A stretch of 64,000 nucleotides of DNA from JABFWF01 sp035539135 (GCA_035539135.1 DATLJD010000010.1:40303-104302), one strand, 5' to 3'; counted from the first letter of the stretch, positions 34,251 through 46,464 are shown. The notes: generated by a model from the letters alone, not told the origin. A program made the numbers and translations.

Positions 34251-35009
34251 ATGGACGCTCCCGCACCCCGCGCCCGCCCGCGCGGCATCTACCTGCTGCC
34301 GAACCTGTTCACCACGGGCGGGCTGTTCGCCGGCTTCTTCGCGATCATCGCCGCCTCCCAGGGACGCTTCACCGCGGCCTGCGTGGCGATCTTCGTCGCC
34401 GCGATCCTGGACGGCGTGGACGGCCGGGTCGCGCGCCTGACCAACACCCAGAGCGAGTTCGGCGTGCAGTACGACTCGCTGGCCGACCTGATCAGCTTCG
34501 GCATGGCGCCGGCGCTGGTGATGTACTACTGGGCGCTGTCGTCGTTGCGGCTGGATGGCGTCACCGCCGGCAAGATCGGCTGGCTGACCGCGTTCCTGTA
34601 CGCGGCCTGCGCGGCGCTGCGGCTGGCCCGCTTCAATTCGCAGGTGGCGCAGGTCGACAAGCGCTGGTTCGTAGGCCTGGCCAGCCCGGCCGCGGCGGGG
34701 CTGATGGCGAGCTTCGTGTGGACCTGCCACGACTTGGGGCTCGACGGCACCCAGCTGCGCCATGCGGCCGCGGCGGTGACGGTGGTGGCGGCGCTGCTGA
34801 TGGTCAGCCGGATCCGTTACAACAGCTTCAAGGGCGAACGCGGGCCGCGCGGCGAGCGGGTGCCGTTCTTCGCGATCGTGCTGGCGCTGGCGGTGATCAT
34901 CGCGCTGGTGATCGACCCGCCCAAGGTGCTGCTGGCGGCGGCCGCGCTGTACGCGCTGTCGGGGCCGGTGGCGTGGTTGTGGCGGCGGCGCGCGTCCTCC
35001 GCGGAGTAA
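34251..35009 (+). CDS. pssA: CDP-diacylglycerol-serine O-phosphatidyltransferase (PssA, CDP-alcohol type)
   Basis: A 252-residue integral membrane enzyme with six or more hydrophobic helices. The CDP-alcohol phosphotransferase motif is complete: D57-G58-x2-A61-R62-x8-G71-x3-D75-x3-D79. It makes phosphatidylserine from CDP-diacylglycerol and serine, the step before phosphatidylethanolamine. RYNSFKGERGPRGERVPF near residue 185 is typical of this membrane subclass, distinct from the ribosome-associated PssA of E. coli. It begins the + strand unit followed by the small protein and rimI genes. Confidence 0.92.
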   Translation: MDAPAPRARPRGIYLLPNLFTTGGLFAGFFAIIAASQGRFTAACVAIFVAAILDGVDGRVARLTNTQSEFGVQYDSLADLISFGMAPALVMYYWALSSLRLDGVTAGKIGWLTAFLYAACAALRLARFNSQVAQVDKRWFVGLASPAAAGLMASFVWTCHDLGLDGTQLRHAAAAVTVVAALLMVSRIRYNSFKGERGPRGERVPFFAIVLALAVIIALVIDPPKVLLAAAALYALSGPVAWLWRRRASSAE

Positions 35010-35015
35010 GCGGCC

Positions 35016-35291
35016 ATGTGGGATGCCTTCCAGCAGGACGTGCTCGCGGCGCTGGGCCACACGGTCTACGTGCCGCGCACGCGGCCGGAGGCGGCGTTGC
35101 CCCCGCACGAAGGACCCGCGACCGGCGCGCACGGCGACCTGCCGCCCGCGCTGCTGCAGGCGCTGGCGCGCGCCGCCGGTGTGCCGGTCGACGCCCTGCC
35201 GCCGCTGCCGCCGCCCGCGCAGTTGCGTACGCCGGCCGGCAAGCGCGCCCTGTGGCCGCGCTTGCGCGCCCTGCGCCGGGAACGGCGATGA
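35016..35291 (+). CDS. Small protein, possible highly divergent DNA polymerase III psi subunit (HolD)
   Basis: A 91-residue Pro- and Ala-rich protein. Its start, MWDAFQQDVLAALGHTVYVPR, resembles the chi-binding N-terminus of HolD (L..LGIT.W..R.P), and its end, TPAGKRALWPRLRALRRE, resembles the HolD C-terminal TARAALWQQI helix; the middle of HolD is missing. In E. coli holD lies directly upstream of rimI, exactly as here, where rimI overlaps this gene by 4 bases. The chi gene holC is 4 kb away in this window. These points together suggest a reduced HolD, but the similarity is weak and the protein could be an unrelated hypothetical. Confidence 0.5.
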   Translation: MWDAFQQDVLAALGHTVYVPRTRPEAALPPHEGPATGAHGDLPPALLQALARAAGVPVDALPPLPPPAQLRTPAGKRALWPRLRALRRERR

Positions 35292-35773
35292 ACGCGCGCG
35301 CCGCGCCGCTGCCGGCCAGCCTGCGGCCGATGCGCGAGACCGACCTCGACGCGGTGATGGACATCGAGCATCGCGCGTACCCGTTCCCGTGGACGCGCGG
35401 GATCTTCCGCGACTGCCTGCGCGCCGACTACCCGGCCTGGGTGCTGGAGCGCGACCGCGTGCTGATCGGCTATGGCGTGCTCAGCATCGCGGCAGACGAG
35501 GCGCACGTGCTCAACGTCTGCGCGGCGCCCGAGGTGCAAGGCCAGGGCCACGGCCGGCGCATGCTGCGCGCGCTACTGCAGATCGCCCGCGGTCGCGGCG
35601 CGCGCCGGGTGTTCCTCGAGGTGCGGCCGTCCAACCGCACCGCGATCCGGCTCTACCACGCCGAAGGCTTCAACGAGATCGGCCGCCGGCCGCGCTACTA
35701 CCCTGCAGCCGACGGCCGCGAGGACGCGATCGTGATGGCGATGGAACTGCTGCCGCCGAGCGACCAGGTCTGA
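35288..35773 (+). CDS. rimI: Ribosomal-protein-alanine N-acetyltransferase RimI
   Basis: A 161-residue GNAT enzyme that acetylates the N-terminal alanine of ribosomal protein S18. The substrate-facing region ERAYPFPWT-like (IEHRAYPFPWTRGIFRDCL), the acetyl-CoA P-loop EVQGQGHGRRML and the catalytic-region FLEVRPSN.AIRLYHAEGFNEIGRRPRYYP are all present and typical of RimI. The ATG overlaps the preceding stop as ATGA. The Pro-rich start is a few residues longer than E. coli RimI. Confidence 0.9.
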   Translation: MNARAAPLPASLRPMRETDLDAVMDIEHRAYPFPWTRGIFRDCLRADYPAWVLERDRVLIGYGVLSIAADEAHVLNVCAAPEVQGQGHGRRMLRALLQIARGRGARRVFLEVRPSNRTAIRLYHAEGFNEIGRRPRYYPAADGREDAIVMAMELLPPSDQV

Positions 35774-35800
35774 GCGGCGGGGAAAAGCCCCCGGCCAGAT

Positions 35801-35877
35801 GGAGCGGACCGGACGGTACCGGCTCGAGTCGCTCCCCGATACTCGCTTTGTCGATCCGGCACCGCCCGGTCCGCTCC
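35801..35877. repeat. Imperfect inverted repeat between rimI and valS
   Basis: GGAGCGGACCGGACGGT at 35801-35817 is matched in reverse complement at 35861-35877 with one mismatch, around a 43-base spacer. It occupies most of the 152-base gap between the convergent rimI and valS genes and could fold into a long hairpin at both 3' ends. Confidence 0.6.
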
Positions 35878-35925
35878 CGACGCCGATGTGATCCTCGGAT
35901 GCGCGCGGCAGGCCAGCCGCTGTTC

Positions 35926-38829
35926 CTACAAGCGCGCGCGCTGCGTCGCCAGTGCGTCGCGCTGGGTGCTCCAGTCGGCCAGGCGCTGGCGCTCCTGCTC
36001 GACCACCGCGGCCGGGGCGTTCTGCACGAAGGTTTCGCTGCCGAGCTTGTTGCGGCACTTGGCGATCTCGCCCTCGACCCGCTTGAGTTCCTTGTCCAGG
36101 CGCGCGCGCTCGGCGTCGAGGTCGACCAGGCCTTCCAGCGGCACGAACAGGCGCAGCTCGCCGACCACGCCGGCCGCGGCCGGCGGCGGGTCGCCGGCGA
36201 TCGTGTCGATGCGTTCGAGGCGGTTGAGGAACTTCAACTGCGAGGCGAAGCGGCGCGCGCGTTCGGCATCGCTGGCGTCGCCGCCCTGCAGCAGCAGCGC
36301 AACCTGCCTGGACGGCGGCACGTTCAGCTCGCTGCGGATGCGGCGCAGGGTCGAGACCATCGCCTGCAGCCATTCGACGTCGGCCTCGGCGCCGGCGAAG
36401 TCGCCGGCGATGTCGGCGGCCTGCGGGTAGGGCCGCAGCATGATCGTCGCCTCGGCGAGGCCCAGCCGCGGCGCGACCTGCCGCCACAGCTCCTCGGTGA
36501 CGAAGGGCACCAGCGGGTGCAGCAGGCACAGCAGGCGCTCGAGCACGTACAGCAGGGTGTGGCGGGTGCTCGCCGCGGCGTCGGCGTCGTCGCCGTTGAG
36601 GGCAGGCTTGGCGAGTTCGACGAACCAGTCGCAGAACGCGTTCCAGGCGAACTCGTACAGCGCCTGCGCGAGCAGGTCGAAGCGGTAGGCGGCGAAGTGC
36701 TCCTGCGCTTCCGCCGAGACCTTCGCCAGCCGCGCAAGGATCCAGCGCTCGGCGTCGGTCTTCGGCTGCGGCGCGCCGGCGAAGGCCGTGCCCTCGGTGT
36801 TCATCAGCACGAAGCGGGTCGCGTTCCACAGCTTGTTGCAGAAGTTCTTGTAGCCCTCGGCGCGGCCGAGGTCGAACTTGATGTCGCGGCCCGGGCCAGC
36901 CAGTGCGGCCATGGTGAAGCGCAGCGGGTCGGCGCCGTGCGCGGCGATGCCGGCCGGGAATTCCTTGCGCGTCGCCTTCTCGATCTTCGCCGCCATCTGC
37001 GGCTGCATCAGCCCGGTGGTGCGCTTGGCGACCAGGTCCTCCAGCGCGATGCCGTCGATGATGTCGAGCGGATCGAGGATGTTGCCCTTCGACTTGGACA
37101 TCTTCTGCCCGTCCTTGTCGCGGACCAAGCCAGTGATGTAGACGTCGCGGAACGGCACCTGTCCGGTGAAGTGGTCGGTCATGAAGATCATGCGCGCGAC
37201 CCAGAAGAAGATGATGTCGAAGCCGGTGACCAGCACGCTCGACGGCACGTAGCGGTCGTGGCCGCGCTCGCGCATGCGCGACGCGTCCGGCCAGCCCATG
37301 GTGCTGACCGGCCACAGCGCCGAGGAGAACCAGGTTTCCAGCACGTCCGCGTCCTGGCGCAGCGCCGGCGCGGTACCGCCATGCTTCGCCGCGGCCTGCG
37401 CGCGCGCCTCCTCCTCGCTGCGCGCGACGTAGACGTTGCCGGCCTCGTCGTACCACGCCGGGATGCGGTGCCCCCACCACAGCTGGCGCGAGATGCACCA
37501 GTCCTGGATGTTCTCCATCCAGTGCCGGTAGGTGTTGATCCAGTTCGGCGGGACGAAGCGGATGTCGCCGCGCTCGACCAGTTCCAGCCCGCGCGCGGCC
37601 AGCCCGTCCATCTTCACGAACCACTGGTCGGTCAGGTAGGGCTCGATCGCCTGGCCCGAGCGGTCGCCGCGCGGCACCTGCAGCTTGTGCGCCTTCGTCT
37701 CCACCAGCAAACCGGCCGCTTCGAGGTCGGCGAGCACCGCCTTGCGCGCGGCGTAGCGCTCCAGGCCGTGGTAGGCGGCGGGGATGTTGAGCAGGGCGTT
37801 GGCGTCCGGTGCGCCGTGCGCGTCGCCGCCGACCACGTTCGCCTCGGGCGTGAAGATGTTGATCAGCCCGCGGTTGGGCAGGGCGTCGAACACGCCGGTG
37901 TTCACGTGCCGCTGCCACACCGCGTAGTCGTTGAAGTCGTGCGCCGGCGTCACCTTGACCACGCCGGTGCCGAACGCGCGATCCACGTAGGCATCGGCGA
38001 TCACCGGGATCTCGCGCCCGGTCAGCGGCAGCCGCACCGCCTTGCCGGCCAGGTGCGCATAACGCTCATCCTCCGGGTGTACCATCACCGCGGCGTCGCC
38101 GAGCATGGTTTCCGGCCGCGTCGTGGCAACGACCAGGTAATCGCGGGTTTCGCGCAGCGTTTCGTTTCCTTCCGCGTCGCGTTCGATGTGCTCGTAGGTG
38201 CCGCCGTCCGCGAGCGGATAGCGGATCGACCACAGGAAGCCGTCCTCCTCCTCGTTGACCACCTCGAGGTCGGAAATCGCGGTCTTCAGCACCGGGTCCC
38301 AGTTGACCAGGCGCTGGCCGCGATAGATGAGCCCTTCCTCGTGCAGGCGCACGAAGGCCTCGAGCACCGCCTCGGCCGCCATCGGGTCCATGGTGAACAC
38401 GCTGCGCGACCAGTCGCCGGAGGTGCCGAGCCGGCGCATCTGCCGTTCGATGGTGCCGCCGGACTGCTGCTTCCACTGCCACACGCGTTCGATGAAGCCG
38501 TCGCGGCCGAGCGAGTCGCGGGTTTCGCCGCCGCCCTCGCGCGCGAGGTTGCGCGCGACCACCATCTCGGTGGCGATGCCGGCGTGGTCGGTGCCCATCT
38601 GCCACAACGTGTCGTAGCCGCGCATGCGGTGGTAACGCACCAGCGCGTCCTGCAGCGTGTGCTGGAACGCGTGGCCCATGTGCAGGGTGCCGGTGACGTT
38701 CGGCGGCGGCAGCAGGATGACGTAGGGCGTGCCCTCGCCGCGCGGCCGGAACACGCCGCTGCGCTCCCATTCCTCGTACAGGCGGGTTTCGAACTGGGAC
38801 GGGTCGTAGCTGGGAGCGAGGGTCGTCAT
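35926..38829 (-). CDS. valS: Valyl-tRNA synthetase
   Basis: A 967-residue class I synthetase. The HIGH-type motif is PPPNVTGTLHMGHAF near residue 40, the CP1 editing domain lies in residues ~190-340, the KMSKS loop is KMSKSKGN at 576-583, and the C-terminal ~70 residues form the tRNA-binding coiled coil. It charges tRNA-Val and edits threonine. There is no clear ribosome binding site before the ATG, and a palindromic repeat doublet (38855-38952) begins 25 bases upstream, between this gene and holC. Confidence 0.97.
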   Translation of the reverse strand: MTTLAPSYDPSQFETRLYEEWERSGVFRPRGEGTPYVILLPPPNVTGTLHMGHAFQHTLQDALVRYHRMRGYDTLWQMGTDHAGIATEMVVARNLAREGGGETRDSLGRDGFIERVWQWKQQSGGTIERQMRRLGTSGDWSRSVFTMDPMAAEAVLEAFVRLHEEGLIYRGQRLVNWDPVLKTAISDLEVVNEEEDGFLWSIRYPLADGGTYEHIERDAEGNETLRETRDYLVVATTRPETMLGDAAVMVHPEDERYAHLAGKAVRLPLTGREIPVIADAYVDRAFGTGVVKVTPAHDFNDYAVWQRHVNTGVFDALPNRGLINIFTPEANVVGGDAHGAPDANALLNIPAAYHGLERYAARKAVLADLEAAGLLVETKAHKLQVPRGDRSGQAIEPYLTDQWFVKMDGLAARGLELVERGDIRFVPPNWINTYRHWMENIQDWCISRQLWWGHRIPAWYDEAGNVYVARSEEEARAQAAAKHGGTAPALRQDADVLETWFSSALWPVSTMGWPDASRMRERGHDRYVPSSVLVTGFDIIFFWVARMIFMTDHFTGQVPFRDVYITGLVRDKDGQKMSKSKGNILDPLDIIDGIALEDLVAKRTTGLMQPQMAAKIEKATRKEFPAGIAAHGADPLRFTMAALAGPGRDIKFDLGRAEGYKNFCNKLWNATRFVLMNTEGTAFAGAPQPKTDAERWILARLAKVSAEAQEHFAAYRFDLLAQALYEFAWNAFCDWFVELAKPALNGDDADAAASTRHTLLYVLERLLCLLHPLVPFVTEELWRQVAPRLGLAEATIMLRPYPQAADIAGDFAGAEADVEWLQAMVSTLRRIRSELNVPPSRQVALLLQGGDASDAERARRFASQLKFLNRLERIDTIAGDPPPAAAGVVGELRLFVPLEGLVDLDAERARLDKELKRVEGEIAKCRNKLGSETFVQNAPAAVVEQERQRLADWSTQRDALATQRARL

Positions 38830-38854
38830 CGTTGTGTTCGGTCGGTGCTGTTGG

Positions 38855-38952
38855 CTCCCTCCCCCGCTCGCGGGGGAGGGTTGGGGAGGGGGTGAGTCGC
38901 TGGGTACGCACGCACCCCCATCCCGGCCTTCCCCCGCACGCGGGGGAAGGAG
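38855..38952. repeat. REP-like palindromic doublet between holC and valS
   Basis: The element has two C-rich/G-rich hairpins in opposite orientation: CTCCCTCCCCCGCTCGCG then a G-rich tail at the left, and CACCCCCATCCC then a C-rich hairpin ending GGGGGAAGGAG at the right, with a variable middle of about 20 bases. A 100-base copy with the same ends and a different middle lies inside the ABC-F gene at 54313-54412. Such elements are abundant in xanthomonad genomes. Confidence 0.85.
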
Positions 38953-38958
38953 AAAACG

Positions 38959-39384
38959 CTACATGTCGTGCTTGTTCACTTCGAAGCCGCGCGCCTGGTA
39001 CTGCTTCCAGCGCGCGCGCAGCGGGCCGCGCGCGGCGGGATCGGCGGGCACCACTTCCAGCACGCGCTCGAAGGCGCCCTCGACCGCGGCATCGCGCAGG
39101 TTGATCACCAGCGGGCGCAGCGGAACGTCGGCGTCGGGCGGCGCGATCAGGACGGCGGCCTCCTCTTCCTCGACGTCCGCGCCGGCGACCTGGTGCGGGA
39201 TGTAGACGTCGTCACCCATGTCCCACAGCAGGTCGTCGAGCTGCTCGGCCTGGGCCAGGTCACGCGCCAGCACCACGGTCCAGTGGCCGGCGTCGTGCGC
39301 CTTGCGCGCGAGCTCGCAGACCAGCCGCAGCGGCTCGCTGCGGAAGCGCGGCCTGGCGATCAGGTAGAAGTCGGCGCGGGGCAT
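38959..39384 (-). CDS. holC: DNA polymerase III chi subunit (HolC)
   Basis: A 141-residue protein starting MPRADFYLIARPRFRSEPLRLVCELARKA with the rest of the chi signature in VVLARDLAQAEQLDDLLWDMGDDVYIPHQ. Chi binds SSB and psi (HolD) in the clamp-loader complex. The order pepA-holC-valS on one strand is conserved in many gammaproteobacteria and is seen here. It starts 46 bases after the pepA stop. No clear Shine-Dalgarno sequence. Confidence 0.93.
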   Translation of the reverse strand: MPRADFYLIARPRFRSEPLRLVCELARKAHDAGHWTVVLARDLAQAEQLDDLLWDMGDDVYIPHQVAGADVEEEEAAVLIAPPDADVPLRPLVINLRDAAVEGAFERVLEVVPADPAARGPLRARWKQYQARGFEVNKHDM

Positions 39385-39430
39385 GGCGCGAGCGGGCAGC
39401 GGCCGGTGATGGCGTGTCCGGCGGCCGCGG

Positions 39431-40921
<1,491 letters not shown>

Positions 40922-41075
40922 CGCGGAAGGTTCCGGGGGAAAAGGAAGCGGGGAAGTCCGTACAATCGCCGGCTCGCCAGCGACGCGCGGCGCGTGCCGG
41001 TCCCGGCACGCACGCCGGGGCCGTCGGCCCGGCGAAACCCGCAGTCTAAAGCACCCCGCCCGGAAGCCGAAACCA

Positions 41076-42170
41076 GTGCAAAGGCTCGACCGCTACCTCT
41101 TCGGCGAATTCCTGCAGGCCACGTTCGCCGCGCTGGTGGTGCTGCTGCTGGTCAGTTTCGGCGGCGTGTTCGCCGACGTGCTGGGCGACGTCGCCCGCGG
41201 GCGGGTGCCGCCCGGGCTGATGTTCACCCAGCTCGGCCTGCAGCTGGTGCGCTACCTGCCGCTGGTGCTGCCGCTGGGGTTGATGCTCGGCGTGCTGCTG
41301 GCGGTCGGCCGCCTGTACCGCGACGCCGAGATGCCGGTGCTGACCTCGGTCGGGGTCGGCCCGCGCCGCATGCTGCGGCCGCTGCTGCTGCTGGTGGTGC
41401 CGGTGGTGGTGCTGATCGCGCTGTGCTCGCTGTGGTGGGGGCCGTGGGCCAAGCGCACCTCGCAGGAGCTGATCCGCGCCGCCAACCGCAGCCTGCTGGT
41501 CGCGGGCCTCGAGCCCGGCCGCTTCACCGAACTGCCGGGCGGCAGCGGCGTGGTCTACGTCGGCGCGATGAGCAACGACGGCAGCGGCCTGGCCCGCATC
41601 TTCGTCTACCGCCAGCAGGGAGACCGCCTCGACGTCACCACCGCGCGCAGCGGCAGGCTCAGCTTCGACGGCCCGGACGAGCGCTACCTGACCCTGGAAG
41701 ACGGGTTCCGGGTCGAGGGACCGTTGGAGGCGGGGCGCGACTACCGGTTGATGCGCTACGCCGCCAACGACATCCACCTGCCGCGCAACGAGGACGCCGA
41801 GAAGATCGACGATCCGCAGGCGATGCCGACCCCTGCGCTGCTGCTGGATCCGCGCCGCGAGGCCGGCGCGCAGCTGCACTACCGGCTGGCGCCGCCGCTG
41901 CTGGCGCTGGCCTTCGCTCTGCTGGCGGTGCCGCTGGCGCGCAGCCCGCCGCGGCAGGCGCGCTACGGCAGCGTGGTGATCGGCTTTCTCGCCTACCTGG
42001 TCGGGATGGACCTGATGCTGCTGGGCACCGACTGGCTCGGCACCGGCAAGCTGCCGATGGCGGCGGGGCTGTGGTGGCTGGTCGGCCCGCTGCTGTTGAT
42101 CGGCGGCTGGATGTATTTCACCGACGGGCGCATGCGCCGCCCGCGCCGCCGCGGAGTGCGCCGCGCATGA
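41076..42170 (+). CDS. lptF: LPS export permease LptF
   Basis: A 364-residue inner-membrane protein with six membrane helices, three before and three after a periplasmic beta-jellyroll domain (residues ~115-260). The start is MQRLDRYLFGEFLQATFAAL from a GTG at 41076; no other start gives a normal N-terminus. With LptG and LptB it extracts LPS from the inner membrane for export. LMLGVLLAVGRLYRDAEMPVL is the conserved coupling helix. Its stop overlaps lptG by 4 bases. Confidence 0.93.
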   Translation: MQRLDRYLFGEFLQATFAALVVLLLVSFGGVFADVLGDVARGRVPPGLMFTQLGLQLVRYLPLVLPLGLMLGVLLAVGRLYRDAEMPVLTSVGVGPRRMLRPLLLLVVPVVVLIALCSLWWGPWAKRTSQELIRAANRSLLVAGLEPGRFTELPGGSGVVYVGAMSNDGSGLARIFVYRQQGDRLDVTTARSGRLSFDGPDERYLTLEDGFRVEGPLEAGRDYRLMRYAANDIHLPRNEDAEKIDDPQAMPTPALLLDPRREAGAQLHYRLAPPLLALAFALLAVPLARSPPRQARYGSVVIGFLAYLVGMDLMLLGTDWLGTGKLPMAAGLWWLVGPLLLIGGWMYFTDGRMRRPRRRGVRRA

Positions 42171-43270
42171 GGCCGTTCCCGAAGATCCACGACCTGTATG
42201 TCGGCAAGGTGCTGTTCGCCACGGTGCTGGTGACCTGGGCGGTGCTGGTCGGCATGGACTTCGTCGTCAGCGGCCTGCTCGGCGAGATCGGCGACATCGG
42301 CAAGGGCGACTACACCTTCCTCACCGCCCTCACCACGGTGATCTATACCGTGCCGCGCCGCGCCTACCAGCTGTTCCCGACCGCGGCGGTGATCGGCACC
42401 CTGATGGGGCTGGGCCAGCTCGCCGCGACCTCGGAACTGACCGCGCTGCGCGCGCTCGGCCTGTCGCGGCGCAGGCTCGGCCTGGCGGTGGCGCTGGCGC
42501 TGTCGGTGCTGACCGCGCTGATGGTGGTGAACGGCGAGACCCTGGGCCCGTGGGGCCAGCGCCAGGCCGACAGCCTGAAGGCCTCGGCCAAGTCGAAGGA
42601 CCTGATCGTCGCCCGCTACTCCGGCCTGTGGGCGCGCGAGGGCAACACCTTCCTCAACGCGCAGACCGGCGAGGAGCGCGGCAAGGGCAACGAGCACTGG
42701 CTGGTGCTGCAGAACGTGCGGTTGTACGAGTTCGACGATGCCGGGCGGCTGGAGTCGATCGCGCGCGCCGCCAGCGCCGAGCACCGGCCCGGTGGCTGGC
42801 TGCTGCGCGACGTGCGGCGGACCTGGTTCGACGCGCGCGCGGTGACCCAGACCGAGGCGCTGGAGGAGCACTGGGACTCGCAGCTGGACGACGCCGCGCT
42901 CGCCGCCAGCGTCGCCGCGCCGCGCTACCTGCCGGCGCGCGACCTGCGCAGCAGCATCGACTACCGCCACCGCAACGACCTCGACGCCAGCGCGTACGAG
43001 GAGGCCTACTGGGGCCGCTGGTTCTATCCGGTCAACGTGCTCGCGCTGTGCCTGGCGGCGATCCCGTTCGCGTTCGGCAGCCTGCGCAGCGGCGGCCTCG
43101 GCCGGCGCCTGTTCGTCGGCATCGTGTTCGCGCTCGGCTTCTGGCTGCTGCAGACCCAGGTCGTGCGGCTGGCCGGCGTGTACAAGTTCGATTACCGGAT
43201 CGCGTACCTGATTCCGTCGGCCGTCATGCTGGCGGTGTCGGCGGTGCTGTTCCGCAGAAGGTCGGGGTGA
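42167..43270 (+). CDS. lptG: LPS export permease LptG
   Basis: A 367-residue partner of LptF with the same six-helix topology and periplasmic jellyroll (about residues 125-265). LMGLGQLAATSELTALRALGLS is the ATPase-coupling region and the C-terminal helices are GIVFALGFWLLQTQVVRLAGVYKF-like. It overlaps lptF as ATGA. LptFG act with the LPS made using the polysaccharide locus at the other end of the window. Confidence 0.93.
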   Translation: MRPFPKIHDLYVGKVLFATVLVTWAVLVGMDFVVSGLLGEIGDIGKGDYTFLTALTTVIYTVPRRAYQLFPTAAVIGTLMGLGQLAATSELTALRALGLSRRRLGLAVALALSVLTALMVVNGETLGPWGQRQADSLKASAKSKDLIVARYSGLWAREGNTFLNAQTGEERGKGNEHWLVLQNVRLYEFDDAGRLESIARAASAEHRPGGWLLRDVRRTWFDARAVTQTEALEEHWDSQLDDAALAASVAAPRYLPARDLRSSIDYRHRNDLDASAYEEAYWGRWFYPVNVLALCLAAIPFAFGSLRSGGLGRRLFVGIVFALGFWLLQTQVVRLAGVYKFDYRIAYLIPSAVMLAVSAVLFRRRSG

Positions 43271-43315
43271 GCCGAGGCGCTTGCGCGGCATGCCGTGCGC
43301 CTGGAGACGCGCGGC

Positions 43316-44682
<1,367 letters not shown>

Positions 44683-44686
<4 letters not shown>

Positions 44687-46464
44687 GCGGCGTCCGTCCA
44701 CGGCCGGCTGAGCCGCTGCGCGGCGATGATCAGGCCGACGTGCGAGTAGGTCTGCGGGAAGTTGCCCCACAACTCGCCGTCCTCGAAGGCGAGGTCCTCC
44801 GACAGCAGGCCGAGCGGATTGCGCCGCGCCAGCAGCCGCTCGAACATCGCCCGCGCCTCGTCCATGCGCCCGATCGCGGCGAGGGCGTCGATGTACCAGA
44901 AGGTGCAGATCGTGAAGCTGGTTTCCGGCGTGCCGAAGTCGTCCGCCGCGATGTAGCGGAACAACGCGTCGCCGCGCCTGAGCTCGCGGCCGATCGCCTC
45001 CACGGTGGCGACGAAGCGCGGGTCGAGCGCGTCCACGAAGCCGAGGTCGGCGAGCAGCAGCAGGCTGGCGTCCAGCCGCTCGCCGCCGAAGGCGTCGGCG
45101 AAATGCCCGCGCTGCGGGTTCCAGGCTTCGCGCAGCACGCGCTCGCGGATGATGCCGGCGCGCTCGCGCCAGTACGCGACGCGCTCGCCGAGGCCGAAGC
45201 GCGCGGCGACCTTCGCCAGCCGGTCGCAGGCGGCCCAGCACATCACGCTGGAGTAGGTGTGCACGTGGGCGCGGCCGCGGAACTCCCACAGCCCGGCGTC
45301 GGGCTGGTCGTGCAGGGCGTAGGCGCGCTCGCCGAGCGGTTCCAGGCGCTCGAACATGGCGACGTTGCCCGGCCGCTCCAGGCGCTGGTCGAAGAACAGC
45401 TGGGTCGCCGCCAGCACCACGCTGCCGTACACGTCGTGCTGCTTCTGCACCCATGCGAGGTTGCCGCGCCGGACCGGCCCCATGCCGCGGTAGCCGGCCA
45501 GGGTCGGCACTTCCTCCTCCGCCAGCGCGGTCTCGAAGCCGATCCCGAACACCGGCTGCAGCGCGTGGTCGTCGCCGGCGACCAGGTTGAAGATGTAGCG
45601 GATGTATTCCTCCATGCTGCGGGTCGCGCCGAGCCGGTTGAGCGCGCGCACGACGAAGGCGGCGTCGCGCAGCCAGCAGTAGCGGTAGTCCCAGTTGCGC
45701 GGCGTGTGCGGCGCCTCCGGGATCGAGGTGGTCAGCGCCGCGACGATCCCGCCGGTGTCCTCGTACTGGCACAGCTTGAGGATGATCGCGCTGCGGATCA
45801 CCGCGTCCTGCCATTCCAGCGGGATCGACAGGTAGCGCACCCACTCGCGCCAGTACTCCACGGTCTGCTGCTCGGCGTTGCGCACGAAGGTCTCGACCGG
45901 CTGGGTCAGGGTCTCGTCGGGGCCGAGCACGCAGTGCAGGTCCTGTTCGAGCAGGAACGGGAGCTCGTCGCGCACCAGCCGCAGCGGCGCGTCGGTGGTC
46001 AGCCGCAGGGTCATGCCCGGCAGCAGGAAGCGCAGGTGGTTGCTGCCCCAGGTGCGCTCGGGCACGCGCGCGCCCCAGTCGGCGAGCGGGCGCAGGCGCA
46101 GGCGGATGCGCGGGCTGCCGGCCAGCCGGCGGATCCGCCGCACCAGCATCACCGGCCGGTAGAAGCGGCCGTGCTGGCGCCAGCGCGGGGCGAAGTCGGT
46201 GAGCTCGACCACGCCGCCGTGGCGGTCGTGCAGGCGGGTGACCAGCACCGCGGTGTTGGGCACGTAGCGCTGCTCGGCGTGCGAGAAATCCTCGAGGTCC
46301 ACGCTCCAGTCGCCGCCGCCCAGCAGCGGCTGCAGCAGCGCGCAGAACGCCGGGTCGCCGTCGAAGGCGGGCAGGCAGGCCCAGACCACGTTGCCGCGCG
46401 CGTCGATCAGCGCGCCGAAGCTGCCGTTGCCGACCAGGCCGAGGTGCAGGTTGTGTTCGTTCAT
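44683..46464 (-). CDS. Glycoside hydrolase family 15 protein (glucoamylase/trehalase-type)
   Basis: A 593-residue GH15 protein. The N-terminal beta-sandwich (residues ~1-220) is followed by the (alpha/alpha)6 barrel with TPRNWDYRYCWLRDAAFVVRAL, a typical catalytic-acid segment, AHVHTYSSVMCWAACDRLA and TPETSFTICTFWYIDALAAIGR carrying the second catalytic Glu. Family members hydrolyse alpha-glucosides including trehalose. Sitting between otsB and otsA, with 4-base overlaps on both sides, it may adjust the trehalose pool or process a glucan; its substrate cannot be told from sequence. Confidence 0.88.

Noticed and set aside
35573..37918. 781-codon open frame on the minus strand across valS and the 3' part of rimI
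   Set aside because: It overlaps the unmistakable valS gene in another frame and its translation is Arg/Ala/Gly-rich without any domain pattern; GC-rich DNA often gives such frames.
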